64,000 bases of DNA, taken from positions 22,403,230 to 22,467,229 of the forward strand of contig NC_088677.1 in assembly GCF_950023065.1 (NCBI RefSeq). The letters are read 5' to 3'. This stretch comes from Planococcus citri. Taxonomy: Eukaryota > Arthropoda > Insecta > Hemiptera > Pseudococcidae. Shown piece by piece: positions 10,601 to 22,904 of this stretch (position 1 is its first letter; every line of letters starts with the position of its first letter). The position numbers were made by a program, and so were the translations under genes. A model generated the notes under the pieces. That model saw only the letters and a program-made list of their open reading frames with translations, ran no database searches and was not told where the DNA came from.

Positions 10601-13600
10601 TTAAAATGTCGTTGGTGGAAAAACTGGATTCTTCACATTAAAATTACTACTGTTTCGCTTCTTGAAACTACAAATTTAGAAAAGCGTCTGCCCTCTCTTC
10701 GCTCGGGTCAATTTGGTGCTTTTTTCCCGCTTACAATTTCAAAAAACCATTGATAAACTTGAAAAAAATTGAGATAAGAAAAACAGAATTTCTTACATTA
10801 AAATTGATATTGTTCTGCTTTTAGAACTACAATTTTCTAAAGCTTTTGCCCTCGCTTAGCTTGGGATTGTTTTCTTTTCTTTTTCAAAAATTGAAATTCT
10901 TCTAAAAAAATCGTCAACAAAGTATTCAATTTTTAAAGTTTCAAAGTAAAAAATGAAATTCTCGCATACCTACTTCCCGAAATAGTACAATTTTTCAATA
11001 GTTTTCGCCTTCACTTGGACCTGTTCTCTGGCTTTTTTCTTATCAAAAGTAATATCCTAAAAACATCTTTCCAATTCTAAAATTTTATAAACCAAAAAAC
11101 AAACTCCTTGCATTAAAAAACATTGTTTTTTTTATAGTTCTCTCAAAATACGACTTTTCCAAGGTTTTGGCCTTCGCCTCGCTTGGGCCTTTCCTCTTTT
11201 TTTTTCAAAGTCTTGTTTTCAAGCCTTTTGAAATCAAATTCTCAAAAACTCGCGTCCTTTTTTCGCTCGGGCCAATTTTTTTCTTCTTTTAAAATTGGAG
11301 AAAAATAATTTTTGGGCCCCCAAAAATTCAAAACAGAAAATGAACATTTTTGTAAGTCTTATTAAAAACGATATTATGGGCAGTTTTTCCCTAGTTCAGT
11401 TGACAAATTTTCAATCAAACCCCCTCCCCCCTCTCAAAAAACCTCTATGGGTCAAACTATATGTATTCGTTCTGGGCTCGTATCGGCTCTAGACAACCCA
11501 GACCACACTGCTCAGAACATTAAAATTTTGATTTTTGTAGCCGAAATGACATGATACACCCCCTCTCTCCAATGTACCTACAAATTATAACTATTAAAAA
11601 TATAGTGCATGAAAAAAATACAATAAAAGTACGAAAAAGGTACGAAATTTTGTTTTTTGGATTTAGTAGACACCCTGCTAGCCCTTACAAAAGTAGATAG
11701 GAAAAAATAAAAAAATAAAAAGGTTTTTATTTACAATTTGACTATAACGGCTATAACGGCTTTTGATGTCTTGTTTGGGTAATCATGCTAACATGGTAGG
11801 GGGGTGCAAACTCTCTGTCACCTTAAGGCCCTTGAAGCACTCTATAGTCTGTTCCACGTAAGAAGCACAACGCTCTAACTGAAAAGTTTCTATTTTGTAG
11901 CCAAATAATTCTGGTTTTTATTGAAAACTTAAGGTGCTTCACCACTTGTGAATAAATGTAAAACAGATTTTTAAATCATTTTTCATTTTTAAAGCCATTA
12001 GATGGATTGGGAAGTGTAGGAGAAAGGAAAAAATGAAGCAATATGCAAGATTATGAAAGGTTTTTGTCTAAATGAACGTAAATAGATCAAAAAATTGTTT
12101 CAAATTTTCATCTCCAGTATTGATGCATGCACCCTATGTGGACAAATAAATATGAAATTATTTGGCTACAAAACAGAAACTTTTCAGTTAGAGCGTTGTG
12201 CTTCTTACGTGGAACAGACTATAGGAGCGCTTTCTTAACTAGTTTCCAATTGAGTTGGTCCAAATCCAAACCACACCCTAATCTCGGTACTGCGATTTTT
12301 GTGATGTTCAGCTCCAGACATTTGGCTGCCAGTAGTGCCAGTAGTGTTGGGTAAATTTGCAAATATTCTTTTTTTGATTGCGCATGCGTAAGAATATGTG
12401 CATTTTGTGCACATATTCCTCATATTCTTTTCAAAAAATTAGAACATTATTGCTTAGTTTACTGTTTGGAGATGATAGGAAACTTTCCATGAAAAGGTTT
12501 TGGTAACTTTCAAATTATTATGAAAAATTGGAAATTTATGAAGAAAAGTAGTTGTAAAACTTGTAAATTGTGGGAAAATTGTAAAAAAAACTTCAAATTT
12601 TTTGAAAAAAGTTATGATTTTTATTTTTTTGAGAGAATATTCTCCTAGCATTTGAGAATATTCGCGAATATGCGGGAATATTCTCAGATTATGCGTATTG
12701 AGAATATTCTCAGGCCAACACTAGCTGCCAGAGCTTTCATTGTTTGTACAAAGCCTTCTATCGTCGGCTTATCCTTGCATCTTTCTTTGGTTACTTACTG
12801 CATATAAAACGTAGTTTACTTTGCTGTATATCTCCACCACATCTCCCACTTTGGCACCCCTTGACTTTAGAGTGTCAACATTGCGGAAGGCTCGTGTCTT
12901 GCCTAACACAATGCACCAAGGCGTACTCGGAGATTTGCCGCATTAGGTTGTCTTCAAGTTCTTCTATTGTAAATACTCCATTTGATCTGACTGATATATG
13001 TCCCCAGTTGTTCCTCTGGATCTGTATCTCGCATTTTTCTTCAATACGTTCAAGTATACTCTTCACTTCACCTAAGGGGGGGGGGTCAGTTTTTCGGGGT
13101 GCAGTTCACTGATGCTTAGGTACTCCCTGTATGGAAGCAGGGAAGACACAGAAGCTGGCCCTACTAGGTGGTACAAGGGTGCATCATGGATGAATGGCTT
13201 TGTGCAATCATCATGCACTGCTCCAATTTGGTGCAATGAAATAATGTGACGGACATGTTCACCACGCTTAAAACACACTTCTAATAAACCAAATTGGCTG
13301 ATTTTTTGATATGTTGTAGCCAAGACCATTGGGCACAACATATCAAAGTTTCAGTCATTTTGGCCCAGTGGTTCCCAATCTATGGGTGAGGGAAACTTAC
13401 TTATTGATCCACCCTTGTAGAATCTCTCCTTTATGGCTCTGAGCTCTAGATATTTCATCGAATTGGTGTATATGTGGTTTGTGAAGATCAAGCAGTAGGT
13501 GTGTCCCAGATTGTTGGATACAACTTCCTGGTCCATGGGCCTATCAATTATCCTACACCACATTCTGGTATTCAATATCGGCGAAATATTTCCCCAAAAT

Positions 13601-14605
13601 GGAGGGGAGGGCTGATCGGATTGTCCTTAAGAGTTGGCTTTTTTGTATGATCAAAGAACGACCTAGATGACTAAACATGTGCGGATTTTTGCAGGCTAAA
13701 GCTCCCGGCTTATTGAAAGGCGAAGAATTCACCATAGTTGCGGTGAAGATGCTGAAAAACGAAGCCACCGATGATCTGAGATCTGATTTCGAAAGAGAGG
13801 CTTGCCTATTGAGCGAATTCGATCATCCTAATATCGTAAAGTTATTGGGTGTTTGCGCTGTCGGTCAACCAATGTGCCTGTTATTCGAATACATGGGTCG
13901 GGGCGACGTCAGCGAATTCTTGCGGTCTTGCTCACCCAGTAACTATATCCTCAGATCGATCGAAAATGGCAATATTTTCCAAGTATGCAAGATTTTTCAT
14001 AAAATTTCACTATTTCATCGGAATATTTCTTCAATTTTAACTCGTTATATTTAATTTTTCAGGACATCCAGCTGACAAGTCTGGATTTATTAAACATCGC
14101 CCAACAAATAGCCGCCGGAATGGTGTATCTTTCTGACAGGAAATTCGTTCATCGAGATTTAGCTACTAGGAATTGCCTCATAAACGACGCTATGGTCGTC
14201 AAAATCGCTGATTTTGGTTTATCGCAAAAGATGTATCTGCAAAATTACTACAAAGGTGGCGAACAAGACGCCATACCTATTCGATGGATGCCTTTGGAAA
14301 GCATTCTATACAATAAGTACACCATAGAGTCGGATGTTTGGGCATTCGGAGTCTGCCTTTGGGAAGTATTCTCATTTGCTCTGCAACCCTATTATGGGAT
14401 GACTCATCAGGAAGTTGTCAAGTTCATCAAGGATGGTAATGTCCTGCAGTGTCCTGACAATACTCCAAAAAATGTGTACGATCTCATGAAATCATGCTGG
14501 AATAAGAAGCCTGCTTCCAGGCCTAATTTCCGCGTCATTTACCAAACCCTAGATATTATAAGATTAGATGTATTAAGACAGAATGGTATGTTACAGAATA
14601 TGTAA
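7638..14605 (+). CDS. Nrk: Nrk/MuSK-type receptor tyrosine kinase (CRD-kringle-TM-kinase, 653 aa)
   Basis: Eight exons join with consistent phase: 7638-7704, 7794-7981, 8059-8338, 8405-8647, 8734-8930, 9052-9207, 13695-13982, 14063-14605 (1962 nt with stop). Exon 1 is a signal peptide (ATG at 7638, MISLITIATSILVVFHSS). Next come a Frizzled-type Cys-rich domain (about 28-170), a kringle (about 181-258, six Cys), a TM helix (286-308) and a kinase domain with GQGAFG (368-373), Lys395 in VAVKML, HRDLATRN (503-510), DFGLS (523-527) and the activation-loop YxxxYY (531-536). There are no Ig domains, which separates it from vertebrate MuSK. The kinase and the LNPKLxxLExPRNxIxYxRDxGxGAFGRVFQ stretch are MuSK/Nrk-like rather than Ror1/2-like. 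The family acts at the plasma membrane as Wnt- or agrin-related receptors; the ligand here is unknown. The juxtamembrane NPxY of MuSK reads NKSY. Intron 6 is 4.5 kb and full of transposons. Confidence 0.93.
9208..9680. repeat. Repeat-derived start of the large Nrk intron
   Basis: After the donor at 9208 the intron contains about 400 bases of GC-richer sequence (for example GGGCGGTTGCCTAAGGCCCA) unlike the surrounding AT-rich DNA. It looks like a piece of an older mobile element into which the hAT-like element at 9681 inserted. No reading frame of more than about 70 residues and no known motif is visible. Confidence 0.35.
9893..10534. mobile_element. Nested MITE with TIR AATTGAATCGGTGGGAAC
   Basis: Both ends carry AATTGAATCGGTGGGAAC followed by A or G and GAAAGG, in inverted orientation, 642 bp apart. 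The internal sequence has no coding capacity. It sits inside the larger CAGGG element and so inserted later. Confidence 0.65.
10600..11290. repeat. Imperfect repeats with a CGCTTCGCTCGGG core
   Basis: The core GCCCTCGCTTCGCTCGGGC (best copy near 9870) recurs in decayed form near 10690, 10850, 11015, 11170 and 11257, about 90-170 bases apart. Each copy follows a T-rich stretch and a block like ACTACAATTT. This looks like an old tandem array that has drifted. Confidence 0.5.
11842..12224. mobile_element. MITE with about 70-bp TIRs
   Basis: The arms 11842-11911 and 12155-12224 are near-identical inverted copies, starting with CTATAGTCTGTTCCACGTAA and ending near AGCCAAATAATT. Only one mismatch is seen in the first 60 or so bases, so the insertion is young. 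The centre is AT-rich. No clean target duplication is seen. Confidence 0.75.
12342..12723. mobile_element. Small hAT-like MITE (TAGTGTTGG ends)
   Basis: The ends TAGTGTTGG and CCAACACTA are perfect 9-bp inverted repeats. The flanking 8-mers AGTGCCAG and GCTGCCAG match at 6 of 8 positions, as expected for a decayed 8-bp hAT target duplication. The interior is rich in GAATATTC-like palindromes. Non-coding. Confidence 0.6.
12730..13640 (-). pseudogene. Unclassified degenerate ORF, probably transposon-derived
   Basis: Read on the - strand, consecutive open stretches at 13575-13351, 13341-13072 and 13066-12875 have normal amino-acid composition and sit end to end, broken by stops and a run of G/C near 13080. 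They look like one decayed protein of roughly 230 or more residues. I do not recognise the family. The position between other mobile elements in the Nrk intron suggests an element protein. Confidence 0.35.
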
Positions 14606-15300
14606 ACTTTTTTTAATCAGATGATTCGATGTCTTGTAGAATAATGGCCAACTGGCTAAGGAATGTTGGCAGAAAGTTGTAGTTTTTGTTGAAGCTGACA
14701 GATGATTTTTAAAGCGATTTTTGTCCACTTTCTGCCAGTATTTCATGGCCTATACCTATCTTTGTGTACTTGAGTGAAAGGAATTTTCATTTTCTGATTT
14801 TAATATCCATGATTATGTTTCTAGATGAAAAATTTGTTCAATTTTATGTTAACTACTTTCATTTTCTAGTCTGTTAATATTTATGCTTTTCCTTTTTTTT
14901 GCTGGAGGAATTATGATGCTTTCATATTGATTAAAGTTAAATATCATGACTTCACAACTGCCCGACAAATTTTTAAATGTTTTTTGATAGCTTGTTTATT
15001 TATTGAAAATTTATTACAGTTTTATACCTTTTTCAAGTTTTTATTTTATGTATTTATATTTTTTTAATGTGCCTTTTATTATTTTTCATTAATTTTTTAA
15101 AAACATTTTCAATGAGATTTTTCTATGTACAATGTGTGAATTTTATACGCGCAGCTATTGTTATTTAGTTACTAGTCGTTTTATGTGTCATATTTTACTC
15201 AAGTGTGATTTTAATATCGGATAATTCGAAATGTTTGGCAGCTTTCAGATGTGTACTTTCTTCCTTATTTCTTTTTGTAGAAAAATAAACGTGTAATTTA
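14606..15300 (+). terminator. 3' UTR of the Nrk-like gene with AATAAA
   Basis: The T-rich 3' untranslated region follows the stop at 14605. A canonical AATAAA at 15283-15288 (AAAAATAAACG) is the best candidate polyadenylation signal, about 680 nt after the stop. The KIAA2013-like gene converges from the other side, so this is a tail-to-tail boundary. Confidence 0.5.
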
Positions 15301-15935
15301 AATACATTGCTTTCAGTTTTTTTTTTAGTCAAAATTGGAATTCATTACCTATCTACCTTGTAGGGTTACTAATAATTGACCAACATCGACATACGAGTCC
15401 ATTCGATGTGCTTTAATTGCCTAGTTGGATCTAATTTGACTAAATGAAAATAACAAAACTGATGAATATTAAAAATGGAAAAAGAAATGTATTCAATCTA
15501 CACAACAATTCTTCAACATAAGTATACATATCATCCCTTAACAATAACGAAGAAGGAAAAAAAAAGACAGAAAAAAATGCAGTGCTCATTTTATGTTAAA
15601 TATCACTAAGCACTAATTAAACAAATAAAAAACTATGTTTCATAATAATAAACCAATCAAAGCAGTTTTTTTCATCAAAGACCGTAAAAAGTAAAGAAGT
15701 GGAAAAAAAGGAAAAAAATATTGCTATTACGCGAACTACAACATAACATAAAACGTAGTAACATCTCGAACATGGACTAGCTCATTGAAAATCGATCAGA
15801 CACGACGTTTTTGTGGGGGAAAAAAAAGATCACAGGTTTGCTGGCGTTTTGATTAATGTAAAAATCTGTATTTCACGCCACTTCTTGATTGACCTTCTTG
15901 TTGTCTGAAATGAAGAAACAGAAACATCAGAACTC

Positions 15936-18900
15936 TCAAACTTGCAGTTTTAGTTCACTCAAAATATGCACGTTTTTGACTAACTTTTGTTTATATTTAT
16001 CTTGATTCCAGTATTCGTTATAAATCAATTTAATTAGGAACAAATGAAATATGACGATCAAGGTGAAAATCGAGACCCAAAAGAAGGTAGGTAGACCACC
16101 TAGATGGTGTCCGTGTTTATGCATTATAATTAACGAACGTTCTTGAGCAGGAGCTGTAAACAAAAATGAAACAATTGATGAATGAAATGCTCTCAACTTG
16201 GTTCGTAATTTGATGGGAAAATGTCTACCTTCGGCGACTTCTTTGACGTGGAGTGTTTGTCGTAATTCTTCCATGTGTTTTTTATCAGACGTAATATATA
16301 AAATGGCAGTAAATGGTTTGGTCAATTTTACAGGTAATTGTAAAAGTTCTTGTCTAAACAAAATGATGAAATAACGTTAAATACTGTGCAGAGGTTTGCT
16401 GGGTGTATATTTTATTGTGAAAAATTACCCCAAAGGCACCGGACTGTCGAGGCAACCGCCATCACAAGCGTAATACGTTTTGTCGCTACGATCTAAAGCT
16501 ACGTAAATTATAGCTTTGTCGTTTTCATCTACTTCGACAGTCACATTGACGTGGGTTTGATTACCGTAGTTTATTCTCCTAAAATCAAAAGCAGAATACA
16601 TATTTCAATTAGCAAAACACCATGTACAGAAATTGTACTCAAATTTTTCTCATAAATGATAACTTTAGTAACCAAAAAAGGCGGAAAAAGTAACCAAAAA
16701 AAAATGTTAATGTAAAAAAAAAAAACTAAAAAAGGGGCAATCAAAAAACTTCAATGCATACAAAACATTACATTTTATTTCAGATTGCGACAGAAAACCA
16801 ATCGTAACAAAAATTTCGATAGCAGTTTTTTCAAAAAATAGAAAAAAATCAAAATTCGAATAAAAACTATTTTTGAAAAAAAACTAGCAACAGCTCAAAA
16901 CAGATAATTATCAACATTTTGAAAGTAAACTACTCGTAGATCAAAATTCGAAAAGAAAGCATGAAAAGAATATTGGATTCCGGAAACATAATCGGAAAAT
17001 GTGTTGAACTATTGAAAAAATTGCAAAATTGAAAGAAGAGGGGGAAGGTCTACCGAAACAGGGAGGAACGAAATTTAATCTTTTATTCAAAATCATTTCA
17101 AAAAATCAAACACAAAAATACCAATATTGTAAAATAGCAGAAATGTTGACATGAGCGAGGATTTGATGAAAAAAAAAAATTATTCGAATGTTGAGAAATA
17201 ATAAAGAATAATTTGTAAAAAAAATTCCATAAATAAGAAGAATTATTTTAGAACGAAAAACTTACTAAAATGAACAGGAAAAGACGACGGGGGAGGGGGG
17301 AGATTGCCATCCAAATTCGGAAAAAAGTAATTTATGACAATCATTTTAAAAATTCGAATACAAAAAAATGTACCTTGCTTCAAAAAGAAAAAAATCCTCC
17401 ATCAAAATTGTCAAAAATTGACACAATTCAAAAAAAAAAATTGGAAACAGGTGACAAAATTATTGAAATAGAGAGAAAATGACCAACACAGGAAGCAGAG
17501 CAAAATTCAAAATGAAAAAAAAAACAAGAGTTTTGTCAAAATTTAAAAAGTTGAAAAAAATCACGAGGATTCCAGAATAAAAATTCGATTAAAAGTAGAA
17601 AAACTCCACCGAAAAAATTCAGGTAAAAAGCAGTAAAATTTATGAAAAACATCGCAAGAATTGAAAAAAAAAACTCACAAAATTTAACGATAAAATTGCG
17701 AAAACTTCGTTAAAATATAGAATCAAAAAAAACCACAAGAATTCGTGGTAAATCGTCGAAAAGTTGGAAAATAAAATCTATAGGAATTCAAAAGAATAAA
17801 ACTTGAAAAAAAATTGAGAAATCCTCAAAAAAATTCAAAATGAAACCATCAAGTGTCAAAGTCCAAAAAAACTCAAAAACTCGAAAAAATCTGTGAACAA
17901 AAATTGAGAAATCCTCAAAAAAATTCAAAATGAAACCATCAAGTCTCAAAGTCCAAAAAAACTCAAAAACTCAAAAAATCTGTAAACGAAAATTGAGAAA
18001 TCCTCAAAAAAATTCAAAATGAAACCATCAAGTCGCAAAGTCCAAAAAAACTCAAAAACTTGAAAAAATCAGTAAACGGTGGAATTCCGCAAAAATTTGA
18101 GCAAAAAAAATTACTAAAATTTGGGGCTAAATTAGGAGAAAATTTTATTAAAAATCTCGAAAAATCAAGAAAATTTCGTCGAAATTAAGAACAAAAATTT
18201 AGACAGAAAAACGAATCAATAAAATTCAAAACAAAATTATTACACTGCCAATTTCAAAGGCTGCTCCGAATATAAAAATTTTGGAAATGATGAAAATGGA
18301 AAACTCTCGAAAATTCAGTACAGAGAACTCACGAGAATTAAAATTAGGTATAAATTCGGAAATGAATCGATAAATTTTTGAGAAAAATCATCGAAAAATT
18401 TCTAGCAGAACTGAAGAGGATTCAACTGAGAAAAATAATGCGAACTTGAAAAAAAAATTGTTCAAAAGATAGAGGAAATCCGGAGGACCTTTCCTCATAA
18501 CTGGAGGGGAAGAGGAAAAGCGAGAGATAGGGATCAACGAACAAAAAATATCAAGATGCAAAAAAATCCACCACAAAAGGTGAAGTGAAAATAAAAAAAA
18601 ACTAAGTCATCAAATCTTGAAGAAGCTTTCCTCCCTTCTCGAAAAAAAGATCAAAATTTAAAGAAAATCACGATTTTTGGGAGAAGAAAAATCACAATTC
18701 CACAAAAATGTGAGCAAAATAATCACTTGTTTTTTTAAAGCACAAAACTCAAAAAAAAAACGGTTAAAATAGAAAAAATGCAATCAAAATTTAGGCAAAA
18801 AAATCACCACAATTTAGAACAAAATTATAGAATCGTGAAAATTCAAAGTTGAAAAAGTCTATCAAAACTGAAGAAACTTTGCCAAACTTTGAAAAAAGAA

Positions 18901-21743
18901 TAAAAATGGAAATTCCGAGAAAATCGTCGAAAAACTTGAAAAAAGGGAATTCACAAAAATTCAGAAAAATCATACCCTTCAGAATAGGGGAAAATCTACA
19001 GAAATTCAAAAAAGAAAACTCACCAAATCGGCAAAGAAAAAAATTCACAAAATGCAAAAAAAAAACATCCAACCGAAATAAGGAGAAATCCCGACTATTT
19101 GAGCAATAAAATCACACAAGCTCGATGGAAAATTTTTATGAAAAAATCACGAAAATTCGAGGTAATAAATTTGGCTAAAAATTCAGGCGAAAAACATCAT
19201 CAAAATTCAAAGCAAAGTGATGGAAAAATTATTTTGGAAAAAAATAACCACCAAAATTCAAGATGTAAAAATCAATCAAAACAGGAGAAAATCCACTAAA
19301 AACCATCGAGAAATTCAAAAATAATAATACCTGTCGACATTAGAAAACCCCTAAGTACATTTCAAAAAAAAAATCTACTGAAAAAATAAAATTAATACCG
19401 CTAAAAAATCAGTGATGCCATTTAAATAAAAGCAATGTTTTTTTTCGTATAATTTTGGATAAAATTTTGAAAAAAAAAGAAATTTGTGAAAAAACTCGGA
19501 AAAAGTAAGTTTTAGTGAATAACATTTTTAAAAAGTAACCAAAAGTTACTATTAGTAACTTGAGTAACTTGGTTACTTAAAAAGTAACCGAGTACAATCC
19601 CTCATCCCTGAACTAGCAAAACACCGTGTAATTTTTATGCATCAGTTTGAGCTAGTTTGGAAACCCCTGAAAACTTATCAACCCAAAATTCATTCGAATG
19701 GTAATGGTAGGATAACACGTCGAGGAAACAATTTGCCCTAGATTTAGTTTGGATTTTTAAATAACCAATAACCTCCATAACCCCCTCCCTCTCTCCCCTC
19801 TTCCTATGAAAAATAAAAAATGAAAGAACGGATTTCGAAACGTTCGAAATGAATGTCATTTCTTTTTATCGGTGAAAAAAAAAACCTCGAAAACATATTG
19901 ACTTGTAATCAACGTAGCGATAATAATATCGCTTATGATTCATCCTTCACACTCGAATACCTACCTAAAATGGTAAGTTCGATGTAGAAAACTAGGATGC
20001 ATGTTGAACTCTAAATGCTGCTTACTAAACCGAAAACTACCAAAACTCAAGACCATCGCTTGAATAACACCGTCAGCTCCGGCTTTCACCAAATTGTAAC
20101 AGCCCTGAAAAAAATTCCAACGTTGAAATTCTCACTTTGTTATCAATTTTCCTTCCATTAATAATGAGGAAATCCTGCTTACTTTTTGTTCTAAAGTCAA
20201 TAACCACAAGGAAACAACGCTGTTTATTTCATCAATTGTTTCCATACTACTCCATAACTTATCAGCTTCCCTGAAACGAATCAGTATTGAAAATAGTAAT
20301 TTATTTGAGCGTTGTTTTTAGAAATCACAATACTTACAATGTGTGATGATTGCTAGCGTAACAACCTTCAACATACGATAAGCTATTGGTAACGAAAGAT
20401 TTTAATTCCGCTGAACTGGTTTCTTCGTGGTATAAAGCAGGTACCGAAGACAATACGTTATAAATAGTAGCGTTGATCTGGTCTCCATTCAGCACACCGG
20501 AGACTTTAGAATAGCTAATGGAGAAACCGGTATTCCATAACATATTCCAAACATTTATATGGTCTTGTTTGAGATCAAAATATGGCTTGCTTAGAGCTGT
20601 TTTCATATACTGCAAGGAAACCAATCGAATTAGTACGAAGAAATGGCTATAATACATGTTCAGATATGATGAATGAACGTACATCGATGGCCTTTCTTTC
20701 ATTTTCTGCCACTCTTAGACTATATTGATCTTTGGTTACTCTGGTATAGAAGATACTGGTTAATATCTTCAGTTTAACTATTTCCACCGAAGGAATCTAT
20801 TGTAGCAGCAAAAGAACACGATTAGAAGAAAATAAGGGCGAAGGAAACTTCAAATTACACAACTCACTTCTAAATGCGAGGAAATTTTACTCGTTACGAC
20901 AGATACGATTAAGATCTTATCCGTAAAAGTATCCAAAACTTTTCCGGTAATAACGACAAACGTTTCTTTTTCTTTTTTATCTTCGTTGTAAAGCCTGTAA
21001 AATATATTTTCGTTACTAAAAGATGAAGTAACACGTTGAGTAAAATGACAAAGTAGAATAACCTACGTGATTTCTTTAGTAACTGAACCACTCCAAGTAG
21101 AATGGCCCTTTCGAGCTAAATCGAATACGAATTTATCTCTGTACGAATTCTTAACGGATATTTCTTGTACGAAAATTGACGGCATTGTACGATGAGCATA
21201 GTACGTATAAGTTGCTCGAATCTTATTATCGTAGCATTTATCAATATAGGCGATTCCATTGGTATAATGTACGCCAGTTTCTTCCACATACTGAACAGGA
21301 ATTTGTACTTTGACATCCGGATAGTACGGTATATGCAGCGATAAAGTACGACCGGATTTCACGTATAACGAAAAATCACCATTTAATGGGATTCCGAAAT
21401 ACCCGTTACCGATAAACAAAGCGTATCTTTCTTTGGTATAGGCCGGATAATGATCCACTCTAGCGTTAGCTTTGTCGGCTTCTTTACGTAAATTTAAAAA
21501 TATAGCACCCGGTTCGCAAGAATTATCTGTAAATTAACCATTACATCCGCAGTTAGCGTATTGAAATTCAGCGCCAAGAGTAGAAAATTTTCATTCACCT
21601 TTGATTTCCGGCTCATGGTAGAACATCCATCGGAAATAAGAAGGCCCGAAAACGATTAGGAATATGGTGGTGAATATAATACACATGTAACATTTTCGCG
21701 ACCATCTTGGTAATGTTACGTGGTGCGGAATCCATCGATCCAT
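15936..21743 (-). CDS. KIAA2013-family transmembrane protein (612 aa)
   Basis: Ten exons on the - strand join in phase: 21743-21599, 21526-21067, 20994-20868, 20796-20683, 20609-20338, 20270-20183, 20104-19965, 16578-16429, 16353-16229, 16153-15936 (1839 nt with stop). The protein starts MDRWIPHHV and has an N-terminal signal-anchor (about 20-40), a long lumenal part with the family-typical VDHYPAY...ALFIGNGYFGI stretch (from about 73), a Cys pair in YACDGGCLDSP, and a C-terminal TM helix (FFWVSIFTLIVIFHLFLIKL). Its length is close to human KIAA2013 (634 aa). The molecular function of the family is unknown to me; two anchors suggest a protein of the secretory-pathway membrane. A 54-bp alternative terminal intron (15905-15958) could swap the last residues for NNKKVNQEVA, but it is shorter than every other intron here. 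Intron 7 (3.4 kb) holds family A repeat copy 1. Confidence 0.85.
16662..19600 (+). repeat. Family A A-rich repeat element, copy 1
   Basis: This 2.9-kb stretch lies in intron 7 of the KIAA2013-like gene. It begins with AACTTTAGTAACCAAAAAAG and ends with GGTTACTTAAAAAGTAACCGAGTACAATCCCT, so GTTACT/AGTAAC motifs mark both ends. The body is extremely A-rich on the + strand and has no coding capacity. The same order of blocks is found at 22905-25517 (same strand) and 62092-64000 (opposite strand). It resembles non-autonomous DNA elements whose termini carry repeated AGTAAC boxes, but the class is uncertain. Confidence 0.75.
17813..18075 (+). repeat. Three tandem units of about 89 bp
   Basis: The unit starts ATTGAGAAATCCTCAAAAAA and continues through ATGAAACCATCAAGTNNCAAAG. 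Copies start at about 17813, 17903 and 17991 and differ at only a few bases. The corresponding part of the copy at 22.9-25.5 kb has a single unit, so the array expanded only in this copy. Confidence 0.75.
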
Positions 21744-22218
21744 TTAATTTTAACCATTAATGAACTTCTTTACCGGGTAATTCCTAATTCTGGATTTCTC
21801 GTTTATCTGTACGCCGTATCTACATCGTTTTTCAAATACATGAACGATTCGTGTGTTCGCAACGAACGGAGATACCTGTAAAAATCGTTATGCAAGATGA
21901 TCGATTGTAAATTTATTGAAAATTCGTAAATAATAGGATTTTTAACCACGCAAACGTAGGCGTTGGAGATCTTTTTTTTGATCGACAAGAAAAATGTAAA
22001 ATGTTGTTTCGGAATTTCTTACCGAAATGTCGTTTCAGCAGGTTGGTTTTTCAATCCCTCGCTGTTAGAAACACCGAAGAGGTTTCTTCTTTGAATTCTT
22101 GAATTTAATTGTTAATTTCTAGCAGAAAATAATGAAATAATTTGCAGTTTCTTCGAAATATTTTACAAAATATTTTTTATGTACATAATTATTTTATCTT
22201 CTCATTCTTATCACTTCG

Positions 22219-22226
22219 TGACGTCA
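22219..22226. promoter_or_regulatory. CRE-type TGACGTCA palindrome upstream of the KIAA2013-like gene
   Basis: A full CRE palindrome (TGACGTCA in TTCGTGACGTCACAAA) lies about 480 bases upstream of the ATG at 21743. Sites of this kind are common in promoters of housekeeping genes. The role is inferred only from motif and position. Confidence 0.35.
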
Positions 22227-22904
22227 CAAAAATACGCTTATTGAATTCATTCAACTTTTATCCGCCAGGAGTGTTGCATGACCCAATTTAATTTTGATTT
22301 TTGAGCCTGAAATTTTTTTTTCAAAAATGCTCAAAAAAACATTTTTTTGATTTTTTCGTTGAAAATTTCTTCTTCTCGGCTGATTTTAACCCATTTTGAC
22401 AAACCGCGGAGGTCACTTTGGAGTTGGACAGTGACAGACTGACTGACAGACCTGACAGTTCATTTTTTTTTTACTCAAAATGTGGAAGGGGGGAGCTTTG
22501 AAATTCGACCGAGCCCCAATGCCCCATATTGTGCTAATCGTTTTTTGCGAGCTTTGGGCCAATGAGGGTGATAGCCTGAAAAGAATTGAATTCCTTTATG
22601 CCATGGATATGTTTTTTTTATTATTGATAATGATAATACAGAAATGCTAGTGAAATAACAACTGATCAATCAGGTAGGTAGTAGGTACTTTACTTTACCT
22701 TACCTTACCTTAGTCCTTATCCAAACGCCTTCTGAGTTCTGCTTTCTGCTTCTGCTTCTTACGTAATTGGCTAACGAAAAAATGGAACTTGGAAGCCCTA
22801 AATATACATACCTACAAATGTTTTTTTTTGAGACTATAGCGCCCAAATTTTTGAGAATCATAGAAATCTCCACAGATTTAGGACCCATGAGCCTCGTAAA
22901 AAAA

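Larger units (their letters stand above)
9681..11677. mobile_element. hAT-like non-autonomous element, about 2 kb
   Basis: The left end reads CAGGGTGTCTAGAC and the right end is its inverse, TAGACACCCTG; a CAGGG start is typical of hAT elements. Subterminal GTACGAAAAAGGTACGAAATT-like motifs recur at both ends in direct orientation. The 8-bp flanks (ACACTTTA and CTAGCCCT) do not match, so a clean target duplication is absent. No transposase frame remains. It carries a nested element (9893-10534) and a row of degenerate repeats. Confidence 0.6.

Noticed and set aside
15878..15904. Extra last exon of the KIAA2013-like gene (acceptor TTCATTTCAG)
   Set aside because: The intron would be only 54 bp, shorter than all others in the gene, and the unspliced frame already ends in a proper stop; kept only as an alternative.
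17813..18075. CRISPR-like array
   Set aside because: Only three units of about 89 bp with no unique spacers, in an insect intron; a plain tandem repeat.
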